A stretch of DNA of 64,000 nucleotides from an uncultured Clostridia bacterium (GTDB taxonomy: Bacteria; Bacillota; Clostridia; UBA1381; UBA9506), in contig CAKSBF010000009.1 in the NCBI GenBank assembly GCA_934438075.1, forward strand, positions 1 to 64,000. Reading direction: 5' to 3'. The notes below the pieces were generated by a model, which was not told the DNA's origin, ran no database searches, and was given only the letters and a program-made list of their open reading frames with translations. Below, one piece after another: positions 17,159 to 28,000 of this stretch (position 1 is the first letter of the stretch; the number at the start of each line of letters is the position of its first letter). A program made the position numbers and the translations under genes.

Positions 17159-20100
17159 AGGCAAGACATTTGTTGAGTTCAGCAATAGCTGTGTGTATGC
17201 TGATGGGGAACCTTCCTCAGCCTGCGTTTGCAGATTCGAAGGATTTCGGAGGCAGGGCGCAGATGAGCTGGGAAGATTGTTCCGGTGGCTGGGGCACAGT
17301 TACGCTGGAAAAAGGGAAGATTTTGAAGGCGGGCGAGGGCTCCAAACTGGAGAACATAGGAAGCGGTCAGTCGGTGTTCAAACAGTTTAATTATAACAGG
17401 GGGCAGAACTTTTATACCGGCTTCAGTAAAAATGCAACTTTCGCTTACGACACCGAACAATCAGATTATGGGGCGAGACTGGCAAGCGGAAAATATTTTT
17501 ACGCGGTCTATGACAACGCCAATGACAAGAATAACTATAAGGTCGACTTTGCCGCACGGTTTAGCAGCGACCTTCAGCAGCTGATTAAAAAGGGCGATAT
17601 TGAAGCTGCCATTGTAGCAGAAACTGATAACTACAAAGGTACGACCAACAAGCAAAGAGGGGTTGCAAACCTCCGTTTCTATTCTTATAAGTCCGCAATT
17701 CAGCAGGAAATTACCACGCAAGAGAACTGGCACGACGGCACACGTACAGTATATGCCGACTGGATAAAATTAAACTCGGACATTACACGTATGATGCTTA
17801 ATCTTCGCTCCAGCAGAAAGGGACTGAAAAAATTCAACAAAAGTTCTGTGCAGAAGGTCCGAGTGTTTCTGCGCGACAGTGTTGGCCCGGCGGTAAAGGG
17901 CAGCGGCATTGACGGCGGCGATTTTTCAACGAGAAAAAATGTTAACGGTGAGACCGTAAATACTTTAAAAATTGGTCAAACCGTTCGTTATTACGTTCAG
18001 TTTGACGAAAAAGTTGACATTACCGACACGTCAAAACTGAAACTTCGCCTGACCGCCGATCCTCAGAAAAATACGGATAAAACCTGTTTTGATGCGGCGT
18101 TTAAAGAAGTCAAAGGCGATAAAGCTATTTTTGAATATACCGTTCCGGACAATACCAATAATAAGAACGGCGAACTGACGGTATTTTTAACGCCGTCTAA
18201 ATTGATATGCGGTAAAGAATGTATCACGGACATTGCCGGCAATAAACTGTCGGATGATTCTGTCAGCGGTTATTTTTCCAACAATACTTACACGGTGGAT
18301 GATACATATACCGGCATTAACAAACGTGCTTTTGAAGAAAACAGCAAGAAATTTTACCCTCCGGTCAGTCAGATGAGCGATACCTCCTGCAATCTTTACG
18401 GAAGTATTCCCCGTGAGATTATTGGAAAAAATGCTGCACAGCCGATTGTGTTTGCAAAAAGCAGCACAACGGGACCGGTTTTCCGCATTGTATTAAATGA
18501 AGAAATTCAAAAAGCACAGCTTACGGGCGCAACCAAACTTAAACTTCAGGTTTATGATGCCGATAAGCGCAAAGTAGACGGCAAATATGTCTATGCGAGT
18601 CTCGTGGGTGCGCGAGTTATCGGTGTAAACGGCAATGTTCAGGCGAAAGGCATTAAGTCCGACGCACACACAGAGCTTTATTTCCGTTACTTGCCGGAAG
18701 AGGTTTCAGGCTATCCGATTTATCGGCTGGACTTTGCAGGTTCTTACGGCAGCGGCGGAGAGTTTACGTTTGAGGAGGATGCCATCACCTGCGGGGGCAG
18801 CAAGCTCCGTAATATTTCTGATTTGGAGGTAGACGGCAGAAATCTGAAGGTTCCGGGCAGTTACCGGGATTTGCTTCCGCTTGCTATCGGTGTGAGAGTT
18901 GATACGGAAGCGCCCAAGCTTGCCGAAAAAAATATTAGCCAAAAATGGGCGGCGAAACCGGATTCGGATGCAAGTCTTGTGTTTGAAGATGATGGAGGTT
19001 TGGACTTTACCAAAGGCGCAAAACTTTCTGTTGTGTACTATGATGAGAAAGGAAGCAAACACAGTCTGAAAACCAAGCTGGAGGGTGCAAGCTCCATTCA
19101 GGATACCCTGATGTTGCCGCTAAATCGCAGTGGAGGCTCAAAAAACAAGGCGGCGGTTGATGTCAGTGGTGTTCGTTTGCTCAAGGAATATCCTGCGGAT
19201 TATGATCTATATCTGGAATATGCCGTTTATGATGAAGCGGGAAATGAGGCAGGCAATGCCAATCAAAAAAATATTAGACTTTATCTGGATAATACGGCGC
19301 CTGTAGTAAAAAGTGTGGAGGAAATCCGCAGCAACAAAGATTTAACTGTAAAATACCATGTAACCGATACGGGTATAGGCGCTATTGACCCATACATCGA
19401 ATACATTCTTAAAAATTATGAAAAAGATACTTCGGAAAATCTGAATACGCAGGACAACCGTCAGGAGATTAATATCAATGCGTTGGAGGACAGCTACGAC
19501 AGATGGCAAGTGCTTGCAAAATTCAGAGATATGGTAGGAAATGTAAGCGATTGGAATCCATCGGGAATCTACGCTACCGCTTCCAGAAATCTTCGTTATG
19601 AACTTTCAGATACAGCGGACAGTGTCGTTTCCGACAGACATGCTATAACGGTTGACTTACAAAAACCGACTGATACCTCCCATGCAAGCTTTGAGGTGCA
19701 GTATGGCTGGAAGCGCGGTGCACGCGCAGTCCTTGCTGATGCAAAATCTACGCGCACCTTTACCGATGCGGCGGCTTTCACTTCCTTTGATTTTGCATCG
19801 GAGGAGATACAGAAACAATATAATAACGGCGATTTGTTTGACGGGGAATTTACATTGGTGCTTAACGTTGTTTTAAAACCGGACAATGTTTCTCAAAGAC
19901 ATTCGCAAAGCTATTATTTTGACACAAAGGCTCCGCAAGGTGTTATTACAATTGAAAAAGGCAGAGAAGGAGTCAATTCTTCTTACGATATTATATATTC
20001 GTTGAGTGATGATGCCGGAGAGTATAACGGCGGCTCATATGTCAAGGAGAAAAACATTGATTTTTCGGAAGGAAACGCACCGAAAATGACACTGTTTATC

Positions 20101-23100
20101 GGTGAAAATGCTGTTGAAACCTATCCGATTACTACTTTCGTTTCCATGCAGTCCATCAACTTTTATGAAAAATTTGCGGAGAACGAAACCTATCGTGACG
20201 AGACCACGGCACATGTCGAGATTAGCCTCCGTGATAAATTTGGACATGAAATAACGCTTAAAAGCGAAAATATGAGTATTGACCTTAAGAAGCCGGAAAT
20301 ATCGGAAATATCCGTTCAGGCGTCAGGGTTGGTAAAACGCGGAGAAGATACCTATATCATTAACAGCTTTAATGATATTTCTTCCATTACGCTTGTGGCT
20401 GAGGATGCAGCGGGTGACAAGCTGGATGTTTCCTGTATTCGTGACGGCTATTATACCACGAGCAGAATAGGCAAAGAAGATGGTGAGTCCGCTTACAGAT
20501 ATGTTGTTTCGAAACCCATGCAGAATGATTTCGTTACTACCTATGAGGATGGGGCGCTGCAGTATGTTTACACCTTCTATGTAACGGATATGGGAGGAAA
20601 CAGCACCTTAAAATCGGTTTCCTTCATTGTGGATCACACAGAACCGAGTATCTACTTTGTCAATACAGAAAACATAGACAATATGACAAATGCAGCCGGT
20701 GAGACTGTGGAGCTGCGCTATCGCTATGACAGCTACGAAACTCCGGAGGATATTAACGTTGCGATATCCGGTGCAGAGCTTGCTGAACACAGTGAAATTG
20801 GCGTGATTCGTCTGAATGTAAGCAAAAACGGGATTGTGTCGGTTACCACCACGGATAAGACCGGGAAACGGGACGAAAAGAGTTTTGAGGTTTCTTGTTT
20901 TGACCGTGAAAATCCGACCATAACTTTGGATTCGCTCATGCAGACGCCGACCGACGGAGCTGCAAAATATGGGGAGATTACACTTTCAGTACGTGACAAT
21001 GATTCGCTTACCGCTTTAGGGATTGCCATCACAAAGGGTGAGCCTGCGGACGGCGATTTCTTTGAGGATACCGCGGCAAGCCGTATTATCGGAGATGAGG
21101 AGACAGACAATCCTGTTTATGCAAAGGATGGATATTTTGGGGATTCGACGGGCGCTGCTTTTGCGAACATTATCCCAATCCACACTGTTGGCAGCAGAGG
21201 TGCACAAGCCGGCTATCAGTTAGTATATGGCGCCATTCCGGACGGAACCTACGGTGTTTATGCACGGGTATCCGACAGTGCCGGAAATGTTACCACAGAA
21301 AAGCTGACCGAAATCCGGACATCGGGTGCTCTCGCGGATGCGGAAACGGTATATACTCCCGGCAGCGACACGCCGACAGGAGGTGCGGTAACAGCAAAAG
21401 TTACCACTGATATCCCTGTTCAACTTTTGGGCGGTCAAAATGCGGATGATAATATAGAGGCAATGAGAGAACATGCGCAGAAGAGCCGTGAAAAGGGATA
21501 TACTTACAGTTATAACGGCACGACAACCACGCTCAGCTATGAGGACGCTATTGCAAAATGCCAGGAAATTGTTCGAAAATTTAGTACGGACGAAGGGCCG
21601 AGTGAAGAAGAGAGATATCTCGTCCGCTACGATCCGAATGACTATGAAAATTCAGGGCGATATACGGGATATTTGACCGAGGCCAAATACACGGAGCCGG
21701 TCGGAGACATGTACGATTGGCTGAGAAATGAATGTTTGACCGTCGAGTCTTATAATTATGAAACGGGCGAATATGCGTTTGACCCGGAAGGCGATTTTTA
21801 TGTATACATCTATGATGAGGCATATAGTAACGAGGTGCACGGCTTTTTGGTTGACTTCATGGAAGGAGAACCGGACGACGGCGAAGGGTCTGTAGCTCCG
21901 ACACCTGTAATACAGATCCCGGGTTTTCCGCGCGGCGGTGTGGTCAACCTCTCGACATGCGGTGAAGAGGAGTTTGATAAATGGCAGGTTCCGAGCGTAG
22001 TTGACACCGCTTTATTAACGCCAGTCGGTGAAGAGCGCACAAATGATGAATATAATATATTAAACCCGTTCTATGGCAAAAAGAGTGTTTCGGCAGATGA
22101 GCTTCGCACGGTGTTTGACTCGGATCTTGATTTGTCCCTGTTGTCATATTCTGCAAGCACGGGATTGTATGAAAACCCATTCGGAGAAAATGATATGCTT
22201 TATATTGCAGAGATCCAGCCGGAGCTGCGAAGCCATATGGAAGCGTTTCTGGCAAATTATAAGCAGGCATATAAAAACCCGTTTATTACGCATGAGTATT
22301 CCAGATATCCCGAACTTGCATACGGCGATATTATGACCATACTCCGTGCCTTGGGTCGGTATCAGGCATTTCGAGATCAGACGGCAGAGGCAGTTGCCGA
22401 CAAATATGCAAGAGGCTATCTGTCCATCAATGGCAATACGTTTTCGCAGGAGCATACGCTGACCTTTCACAACAACATCAATGCAAACTATTCGCTGATG
22501 GATGTACTGGGCAGAAGAAAGAGTTTGTCTTTGCTGATAGACTGGATTGATAATTCTAAACCGCATGTTCCGCAAAGCGATATCAGCTTTACAGTAGGCG
22601 GCAATCCGCTTGCAGCAAAATATACCAACGCAGAAAGCGGAATGGTAGAGGTTCTGCTTCCTGATGAGGGAGTTTACAATGAATATCGCATAGTAAATAT
22701 TCCCGAAGGCGCGGTCGGCATTGGCGAAAGCGCAGGCGAGGACGGCAGAATGCTCTACAGAGGATTTACCCTTAATGTATCGGAAAACGGAAATGTAGGT
22801 TTTGATGTTTTAAATCCGGTGGGTACAGATAAAGATGCATATCACCAGATATACGTTGTTGACCAATTTGACCGAAGCGGCCCGACCTGTGAGCTTATCT
22901 ATTCACCGAAAAAACCGGGTGACGGCGCAAGCGTCAACACAGATGTAACCGTGAGTCTGAGCAGTGTTAAGGATAATCTGACAGCGCCGGATCAGATCAG
23001 CGTTAACGCAACGTCCTACACCTTTAATCAAAACGGCAGTTTTGAATTCAGACTGGCTGACGAAGCAGGAAATGAAACCGTAATTCCTGTGGAGATTGAT

Positions 23101-25014
23101 TACATCGATAAAAATCCGACAATGCTTGACATAGAATTTACAAGCGGCGGACAGGTGCTGGATAAGACGGCATATTTTACAGAAGTATGTGATGACAGTG
23201 ATTATAAAAATGTAACCTACACCTACGAGTATAAAGGCGGATATCTGAAAAATGATGTGGAAGCCATGATTCGTTATAACGGCAGCAAGGTGCAGCTCAT
23301 TAATATTAGTGACGACAGCGAATATACCTATGAATATATTGCAAAATCGGGAAGCAGAGCGCATGTTTCCATAAAGGGCGTAAAGCTGGATCAGGAGCCG
23401 CCGGAGGCGAGTGTTACTTACACTCCTGTTGCGGCAACGGCAGGTAAAAAGGATTCGGTTGTTGCCTCCATTGTCCTTTCGGATAACATAAGTGCAGCTA
23501 CTTCGATTTCGCTGGTATCTGTTACGGGCAGAGATAATGGCGGAACCGCATATGGTGCAGGTGATGTTGTGATGGAAGCGGACGGCAGCAGAACTTTGAC
23601 TTTCCATAACAATGGTTTTGTAAATCTTGTGTTTAAAGATGAGGCAGGAAATACGACAGAAGTTCAGCTGAACGTATCGAACCTTGACCGCACAGCACCG
23701 AGAGCTTTTATCAGCTACAGCACGGTGGAGCCGACAAACGGAGATGTGGTGGCAAACATCAGCTTAAATAAGCTTGCGGACTATCGGATTTATGGTGCGG
23801 GCAATACCATCTTAAAAGATTATAGCGGTACCTATACAAGCTATGTAACTTATACTTTTGAGGAAAATGGCAGCCGGCTGTTCCAGTTCCGCGATATTAG
23901 CGGCAATGAAACGGCGAGCCTCTTGGCATCGGTGGATAACATTGATAAGGAAAAGCCGGAGCTTAGAGCAAATGTTTTGCCAAACACCATGCTGACGGAT
24001 GACGGACAGCTGCAAACCTTTATGGGAGCAGCCACTATAGAGTTGACAGCCGTATCTGCTGGAGACACTTTGGCCGGAGATGAGAGCGACACCATTTTGA
24101 TTCAAAATGCATCGCAGTCTCGCTATCATTCCGTAATGAGCAACGGCAGATATCCGTTCCGGTATATGGACAGAGCAGGAAATTTTGATACTTTATATGT
24201 AGATGTTGACTGCATTGATACAACCCTGCCTACAGCAAGTGATTCCGGAAATCCGACGGAGTGGACGAATGTAGCGCCGAAGATTACTATAACACCGAAC
24301 ACGAAGTCGTCCGGTGTAAAGACTTACATTGTGCAAAATGGTGTGAAAAACAACCGGATTGAGTTCACGCCGACGAAAAACGGAACATACTCCTTTATGG
24401 TGACCGATGAAATCGGCAACAGTGCGGCGCACAAGGTGGAGGTTCGCTTTGTTGATTTGGATGCTCCGATACTGGATTATACAAACAGCTACAACGGCAA
24501 CCGCAACATCTTTATCAACGCAGGTGAATTTGACAAGGCATCCTTTGAAAATGTGACTGCTTATGATGAGGAATCGGGCCTCGCATCGACCGCGGTAGAC
24601 TACCCGGAGAATTTTGATTCATCCGTTCCCGGAAAATATGATGTAAAGTTTACGGCAGTTGATAAGGCAGGCAATGCTTCTGTGCTGACGCGTCGGATTC
24701 AGGTAATCAGCCCGGACGATGTATTTGCGGCAATAGACGGAACGATTCTTATCCCGAATGAACAGGCAACCTTTATGCTGGGAGAAAAGCTGGAGCTTTC
24801 CTTTATGAATGCCGATAAGGTTGGCGACAAGGTTTCCTACGCTTTTGTAAAAGGCTTTTATAATGGAGCGCAGATGAAGGGAAAAAGCTTTAAAACGCTT
24901 ACCTCAGCTGACGCAAAGATACAGCTGACGCCTGAAGAGGCAGGAATGTACACGCTGTTTGTACAGACCGAAAATCGCAGTATGATGGTTATGTATGTGT
25001 TTATTGCAGGATAA
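17155..25014 (+). CDS. Giant secreted Ig-repeat protein without visible anchor
   Basis: A 2619-aa protein with a signal peptide (1-27, QPAFA/D). The N-terminal part (about 30-590) is unrecognised and beta-rich. From about 600 to 1430 and again from about 1880 to 2560 there are repeated bacterial Ig-like units marked by D-x-A-G-N (DEAGNE, DSAGNV, DEAGNT, DRAGNF, DKAGNA) and by LDNTAP/IDTTLP linkers. Between the two blocks, residues about 1430-1800 are a non-repetitive, more helical, charged domain (SREKGYTYSYNG ... YDWLRNECLTVES ... ILRALGRYQAFRDQ). The C-terminus ends in a beta strand (MMVMYVFIAG) with no SLH, LPXTG or membrane anchor. It follows the TetR gene with a 4-bp overlap and is followed after 15 bp by an SLH protein, so that protein may be its wall partner. 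Binding target and function are unknown. Confidence 0.85.
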   Translation: MKARHLLSSAIAVCMLMGNLPQPAFADSKDFGGRAQMSWEDCSGGWGTVTLEKGKILKAGEGSKLENIGSGQSVFKQFNYNRGQNFYTGFSKNATFAYDTEQSDYGARLASGKYFYAVYDNANDKNNYKVDFAARFSSDLQQLIKKGDIEAAIVAETDNYKGTTNKQRGVANLRFYSYKSAIQQEITTQENWHDGTRTVYADWIKLNSDITRMMLNLRSSRKGLKKFNKSSVQKVRVFLRDSVGPAVKGSGIDGGDFSTRKNVNGETVNTLKIGQTVRYYVQFDEKVDITDTSKLKLRLTADPQKNTDKTCFDAAFKEVKGDKAIFEYTVPDNTNNKNGELTVFLTPSKLICGKECITDIAGNKLSDDSVSGYFSNNTYTVDDTYTGINKRAFEENSKKFYPPVSQMSDTSCNLYGSIPREIIGKNAAQPIVFAKSSTTGPVFRIVLNEEIQKAQLTGATKLKLQVYDADKRKVDGKYVYASLVGARVIGVNGNVQAKGIKSDAHTELYFRYLPEEVSGYPIYRLDFAGSYGSGGEFTFEEDAITCGGSKLRNISDLEVDGRNLKVPGSYRDLLPLAIGVRVDTEAPKLAEKNISQKWAAKPDSDASLVFEDDGGLDFTKGAKLSVVYYDEKGSKHSLKTKLEGASSIQDTLMLPLNRSGGSKNKAAVDVSGVRLLKEYPADYDLYLEYAVYDEAGNEAGNANQKNIRLYLDNTAPVVKSVEEIRSNKDLTVKYHVTDTGIGAIDPYIEYILKNYEKDTSENLNTQDNRQEININALEDSYDRWQVLAKFRDMVGNVSDWNPSGIYATASRNLRYELSDTADSVVSDRHAITVDLQKPTDTSHASFEVQYGWKRGARAVLADAKSTRTFTDAAAFTSFDFASEEIQKQYNNGDLFDGEFTLVLNVVLKPDNVSQRHSQSYYFDTKAPQGVITIEKGREGVNSSYDIIYSLSDDAGEYNGGSYVKEKNIDFSEGNAPKMTLFIGENAVETYPITTFVSMQSINFYEKFAENETYRDETTAHVEISLRDKFGHEITLKSENMSIDLKKPEISEISVQASGLVKRGEDTYIINSFNDISSITLVAEDAAGDKLDVSCIRDGYYTTSRIGKEDGESAYRYVVSKPMQNDFVTTYEDGALQYVYTFYVTDMGGNSTLKSVSFIVDHTEPSIYFVNTENIDNMTNAAGETVELRYRYDSYETPEDINVAISGAELAEHSEIGVIRLNVSKNGIVSVTTTDKTGKRDEKSFEVSCFDRENPTITLDSLMQTPTDGAAKYGEITLSVRDNDSLTALGIAITKGEPADGDFFEDTAASRIIGDEETDNPVYAKDGYFGDSTGAAFANIIPIHTVGSRGAQAGYQLVYGAIPDGTYGVYARVSDSAGNVTTEKLTEIRTSGALADAETVYTPGSDTPTGGAVTAKVTTDIPVQLLGGQNADDNIEAMREHAQKSREKGYTYSYNGTTTTLSYEDAIAKCQEIVRKFSTDEGPSEEERYLVRYDPNDYENSGRYTGYLTEAKYTEPVGDMYDWLRNECLTVESYNYETGEYAFDPEGDFYVYIYDEAYSNEVHGFLVDFMEGEPDDGEGSVAPTPVIQIPGFPRGGVVNLSTCGEEEFDKWQVPSVVDTALLTPVGEERTNDEYNILNPFYGKKSVSADELRTVFDSDLDLSLLSYSASTGLYENPFGENDMLYIAEIQPELRSHMEAFLANYKQAYKNPFITHEYSRYPELAYGDIMTILRALGRYQAFRDQTAEAVADKYARGYLSINGNTFSQEHTLTFHNNINANYSLMDVLGRRKSLSLLIDWIDNSKPHVPQSDISFTVGGNPLAAKYTNAESGMVEVLLPDEGVYNEYRIVNIPEGAVGIGESAGEDGRMLYRGFTLNVSENGNVGFDVLNPVGTDKDAYHQIYVVDQFDRSGPTCELIYSPKKPGDGASVNTDVTVSLSSVKDNLTAPDQISVNATSYTFNQNGSFEFRLADEAGNETVIPVEIDYIDKNPTMLDIEFTSGGQVLDKTAYFTEVCDDSDYKNVTYTYEYKGGYLKNDVEAMIRYNGSKVQLINISDDSEYTYEYIAKSGSRAHVSIKGVKLDQEPPEASVTYTPVAATAGKKDSVVASIVLSDNISAATSISLVSVTGRDNGGTAYGAGDVVMEADGSRTLTFHNNGFVNLVFKDEAGNTTEVQLNVSNLDRTAPRAFISYSTVEPTNGDVVANISLNKLADYRIYGAGNTILKDYSGTYTSYVTYTFEENGSRLFQFRDISGNETASLLASVDNIDKEKPELRANVLPNTMLTDDGQLQTFMGAATIELTAVSAGDTLAGDESDTILIQNASQSRYHSVMSNGRYPFRYMDRAGNFDTLYVDVDCIDTTLPTASDSGNPTEWTNVAPKITITPNTKSSGVKTYIVQNGVKNNRIEFTPTKNGTYSFMVTDEIGNSAAHKVEVRFVDLDAPILDYTNSYNGNRNIFINAGEFDKASFENVTAYDEESGLASTAVDYPENFDSSVPGKYDVKFTAVDKAGNASVLTRRIQVISPDDVFAAIDGTILIPNEQATFMLGEKLELSFMNADKVGDKVSYAFVKGFYNGAQMKGKSFKTLTSADAKIQLTPEEAGMYTLFVQTENRSMMVMYVFIAG

Positions 25015-25029
25015 GGAGGGGGCAGACTG

Positions 25030-28000
25030 ATGAAAAGAATTTTATCTCTTTTTATGGCGCTGAGCCTGTGTATCGGCGTATTTCCGAGCGGCCTTGCTTT
25101 TGCGGACAACAGCAAAAGCATTGATAACGGCTATATAGAGGTCCGTTCTAATGCAGACGGTTCGGCGTTTGGCATTAATACGCTCAAAGGTATTCCGGCA
25201 AAGCGCTTTGATGACAACAAACCGCTGCTGTATGACGGTGACGATAAGTTCGCCACCTCATACACTACGGTGAGAATTGTAAAAAATCCAAATGGAACCA
25301 ACGAGGAAGCGCACGACTATGTTTTCGGAAGCTCAAAGGGCGTGATGACTACTCCGCCGACCAGCTATCAGCTTGACAGCGAGAGGGATGTTATTGAGAG
25401 CGTCTGGACGGTGGAAGGAGTTGCTGTGAAACAGCAGCTGATTGTAAATAAAAACACAGCAAGCGCCCACGGAGGATATGTCAATATTAAATATACCTAT
25501 GAAAACCAGAATCCGGAGAGCGTGGGCGTAGGTATCAGAATATTGCTGGATACCAAAACGGCAGACAATGACGCGGGACAGTTTTACAAAAACGGCGGAA
25601 CAACGCCGATTACAAAGGAAACGGAATTTTCCGGAACAGATGTGCCCGAATGGTATTCTATATCGGACAGCACAACCTATTCGACGACTACGGCATATGG
25701 GCTTTTAAAGCATGCATCCATGGAGCGTACGCCGGATGTGCTGCAGCTGGCACACTGGTATAATCTTGCGAACACGCTCTGGGATTATGATGTCAATCAA
25801 AGTTTAAATTTTGATGATTATTATAACGAATATCAATATCCGGACAGTGCGGCATCCATTTTGTTCTATCCGGAGCTGGTCAGCAGCGGGGAAAATAAAT
25901 CGGTTGATACCATGTACGGTATCGGCGAGCTGAACGGTATGGAGTCTACCTCTGATTACTGCGTGATGACGGTTACGCAAAAGGAGCTTTTAAAAGCAAA
26001 CAGCGACAACACAGGCTATGAAAATAACGGTGAGTTAACCCTGTATGTCACGATTGACAATTCCGATCGTGATTCCAAGCAGATTGTAGACGGTCAGTTA
26101 AGACTGGTTTTTGAGGATAAACTGCTGGATACGGAACTAAACATGATACAGGAACCGGCGCTGTGGGTTGCGACGGAAAATGAAGATGACGAGACGATAA
26201 GTGTCGGGACAATAAACCGCGGTGAAATAAAGCGGAATATTCCTGTTAAATTAAAGGCGCGACCGGTTTATGAGAAAAATAAAAATAATACGGACGAGGA
26301 TGCTCCCGACATTGTGTATACCCCGACGGAGGGTTATTCGCTGCGCAAAAGCATAGATACAAGGAAAATAACCTTCCAGCTGACGGGAAACGGGACGCCC
26401 ATTCCTTCGGTTGCCAGCAAAATCGTCACCTTACCGTCACTGGGCGGTACTTCGGTGGATGTAGGATTTACGGGAATTGACCCGAAAATCATTTATTATG
26501 AGGGATATTCATACTTTTCGGTTCAGGGAATCGGGGATAACTTTAATACTCTTTCTGATAAATCGAACTGGACAGCATATCTGAAGGATGTGGTAACGGG
26601 GAACCGTATCAGCATAGACAGTTTTAACTGCTCTGTTGACAACGAAAACAAACAGCTGGGACTTTTGGTTGATATGGGCGGAAGGCTCGGCGAATATGAG
26701 CTGACAATAGAATTTAAAAATAACCTTGCTTACCTGGAGAAAAGAACTTTTTCCGATGCGGAGGATCACATTAAGACCTCAGCCGATCCGAAATATAAAA
26801 ACCGCGGATATTCTCTTGCCATTATTGCAAGAACAAATGACAAGGCAAATTATGAAATGCGGCTGTTCACGGCAGAGGCAGGTCAAAAATCTATAGAGGA
26901 TCAGTTTGCGGAGTATAAGGAAAAGCTTGAGAAGGCAAAGGGCGAAATCCTTATGGAGGGCCGCGGTGTTTTCAAAGTTTTGTACAGAGAAGGCAAAAGC
27001 GCGGAAACCTCAACCAATCCAAATCTTGTCATCAGTACCAATGAAGAAGAAACTAACGCAGATATTATGGGTTTCGAGACCATTCCCGGTTCTGATAACA
27101 TAAAGCTGAACCGCATTTTATATTACAACTCCATGACCCCGCTGACCTTTAAAGCAGATTTCAGCGGCAATAAGCCAACCATTATGCGTGTGGAGGGTGA
27201 CGGCGATTTAAGCATCATCAATGCCTCCACCATTTGGAAACACAAGTTTATGATTCGTATGGTTTTGGCAGACTTGTATACTTATGACGATGACGACGAT
27301 GAAGGCGGTTTATCCAATACGACTGCGCCGCAGCTTCAGTTGCTCGGCGGCGGCTGGCTGCTGCAAAATATGGGCGGATTTATCTTTAACCTGAATTACG
27401 GAGAGCTTGGTTGTCAGGATGGAAGATATACCATTAATTTCAGCGGATCCGTTTCTTTTCCGCTCGGCATGAGCAAGGACAATGACGAGGCGGGGCAGAG
27501 TGACGGAAACACCGCTACAGGAGAAACTCCGCAGGAGACAGCGGCGGCGGCAACCGCTTCACCGGCGGCTCAGCAGCAATGGAAATGGGCGCGTGCAAGA
27601 GGTAGCAGTACATGGCAGTCGGCGCGTCCTTCGGACAGCACAGGGTCAGAAACAGGTTCTTCCGGCGGAACAGGCTCCTCCGGCAGCTCGGGTTCCTCCG
27701 GTGGAACAGGATCCTCCGGCAGTACGACAGAAACCAATGTTGCGGGGGAAAACAGTACCAAAAAGTTGTTTAAAGACGGTAACTCGGCGACTAATTCTCT
27801 TGGCTCGTTTGGTGATGGCGGTTCCCTAGGCATCTCCGTGGATTCCATCTTGTTCGGCGAGCATGAGGACCGAGATGATGACAGCAAAATCGTTACCGGT
27901 TTTGTAGGACTGGCAGCAAATGTAGAGCTTGAACTGCCTTCCTCGGTATTCCCGGCAGGCGGTTCGCAAAATAATGATTCGCGTATCTCTGAAGGAGCAT

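Noticed and set aside
22903..23607. Antisense open frame of 234 codons in the 2619-aa gene
   Set aside because: Composition (Cys, Arg, Ile-rich) and lack of a ribosome site show it is a shadow.
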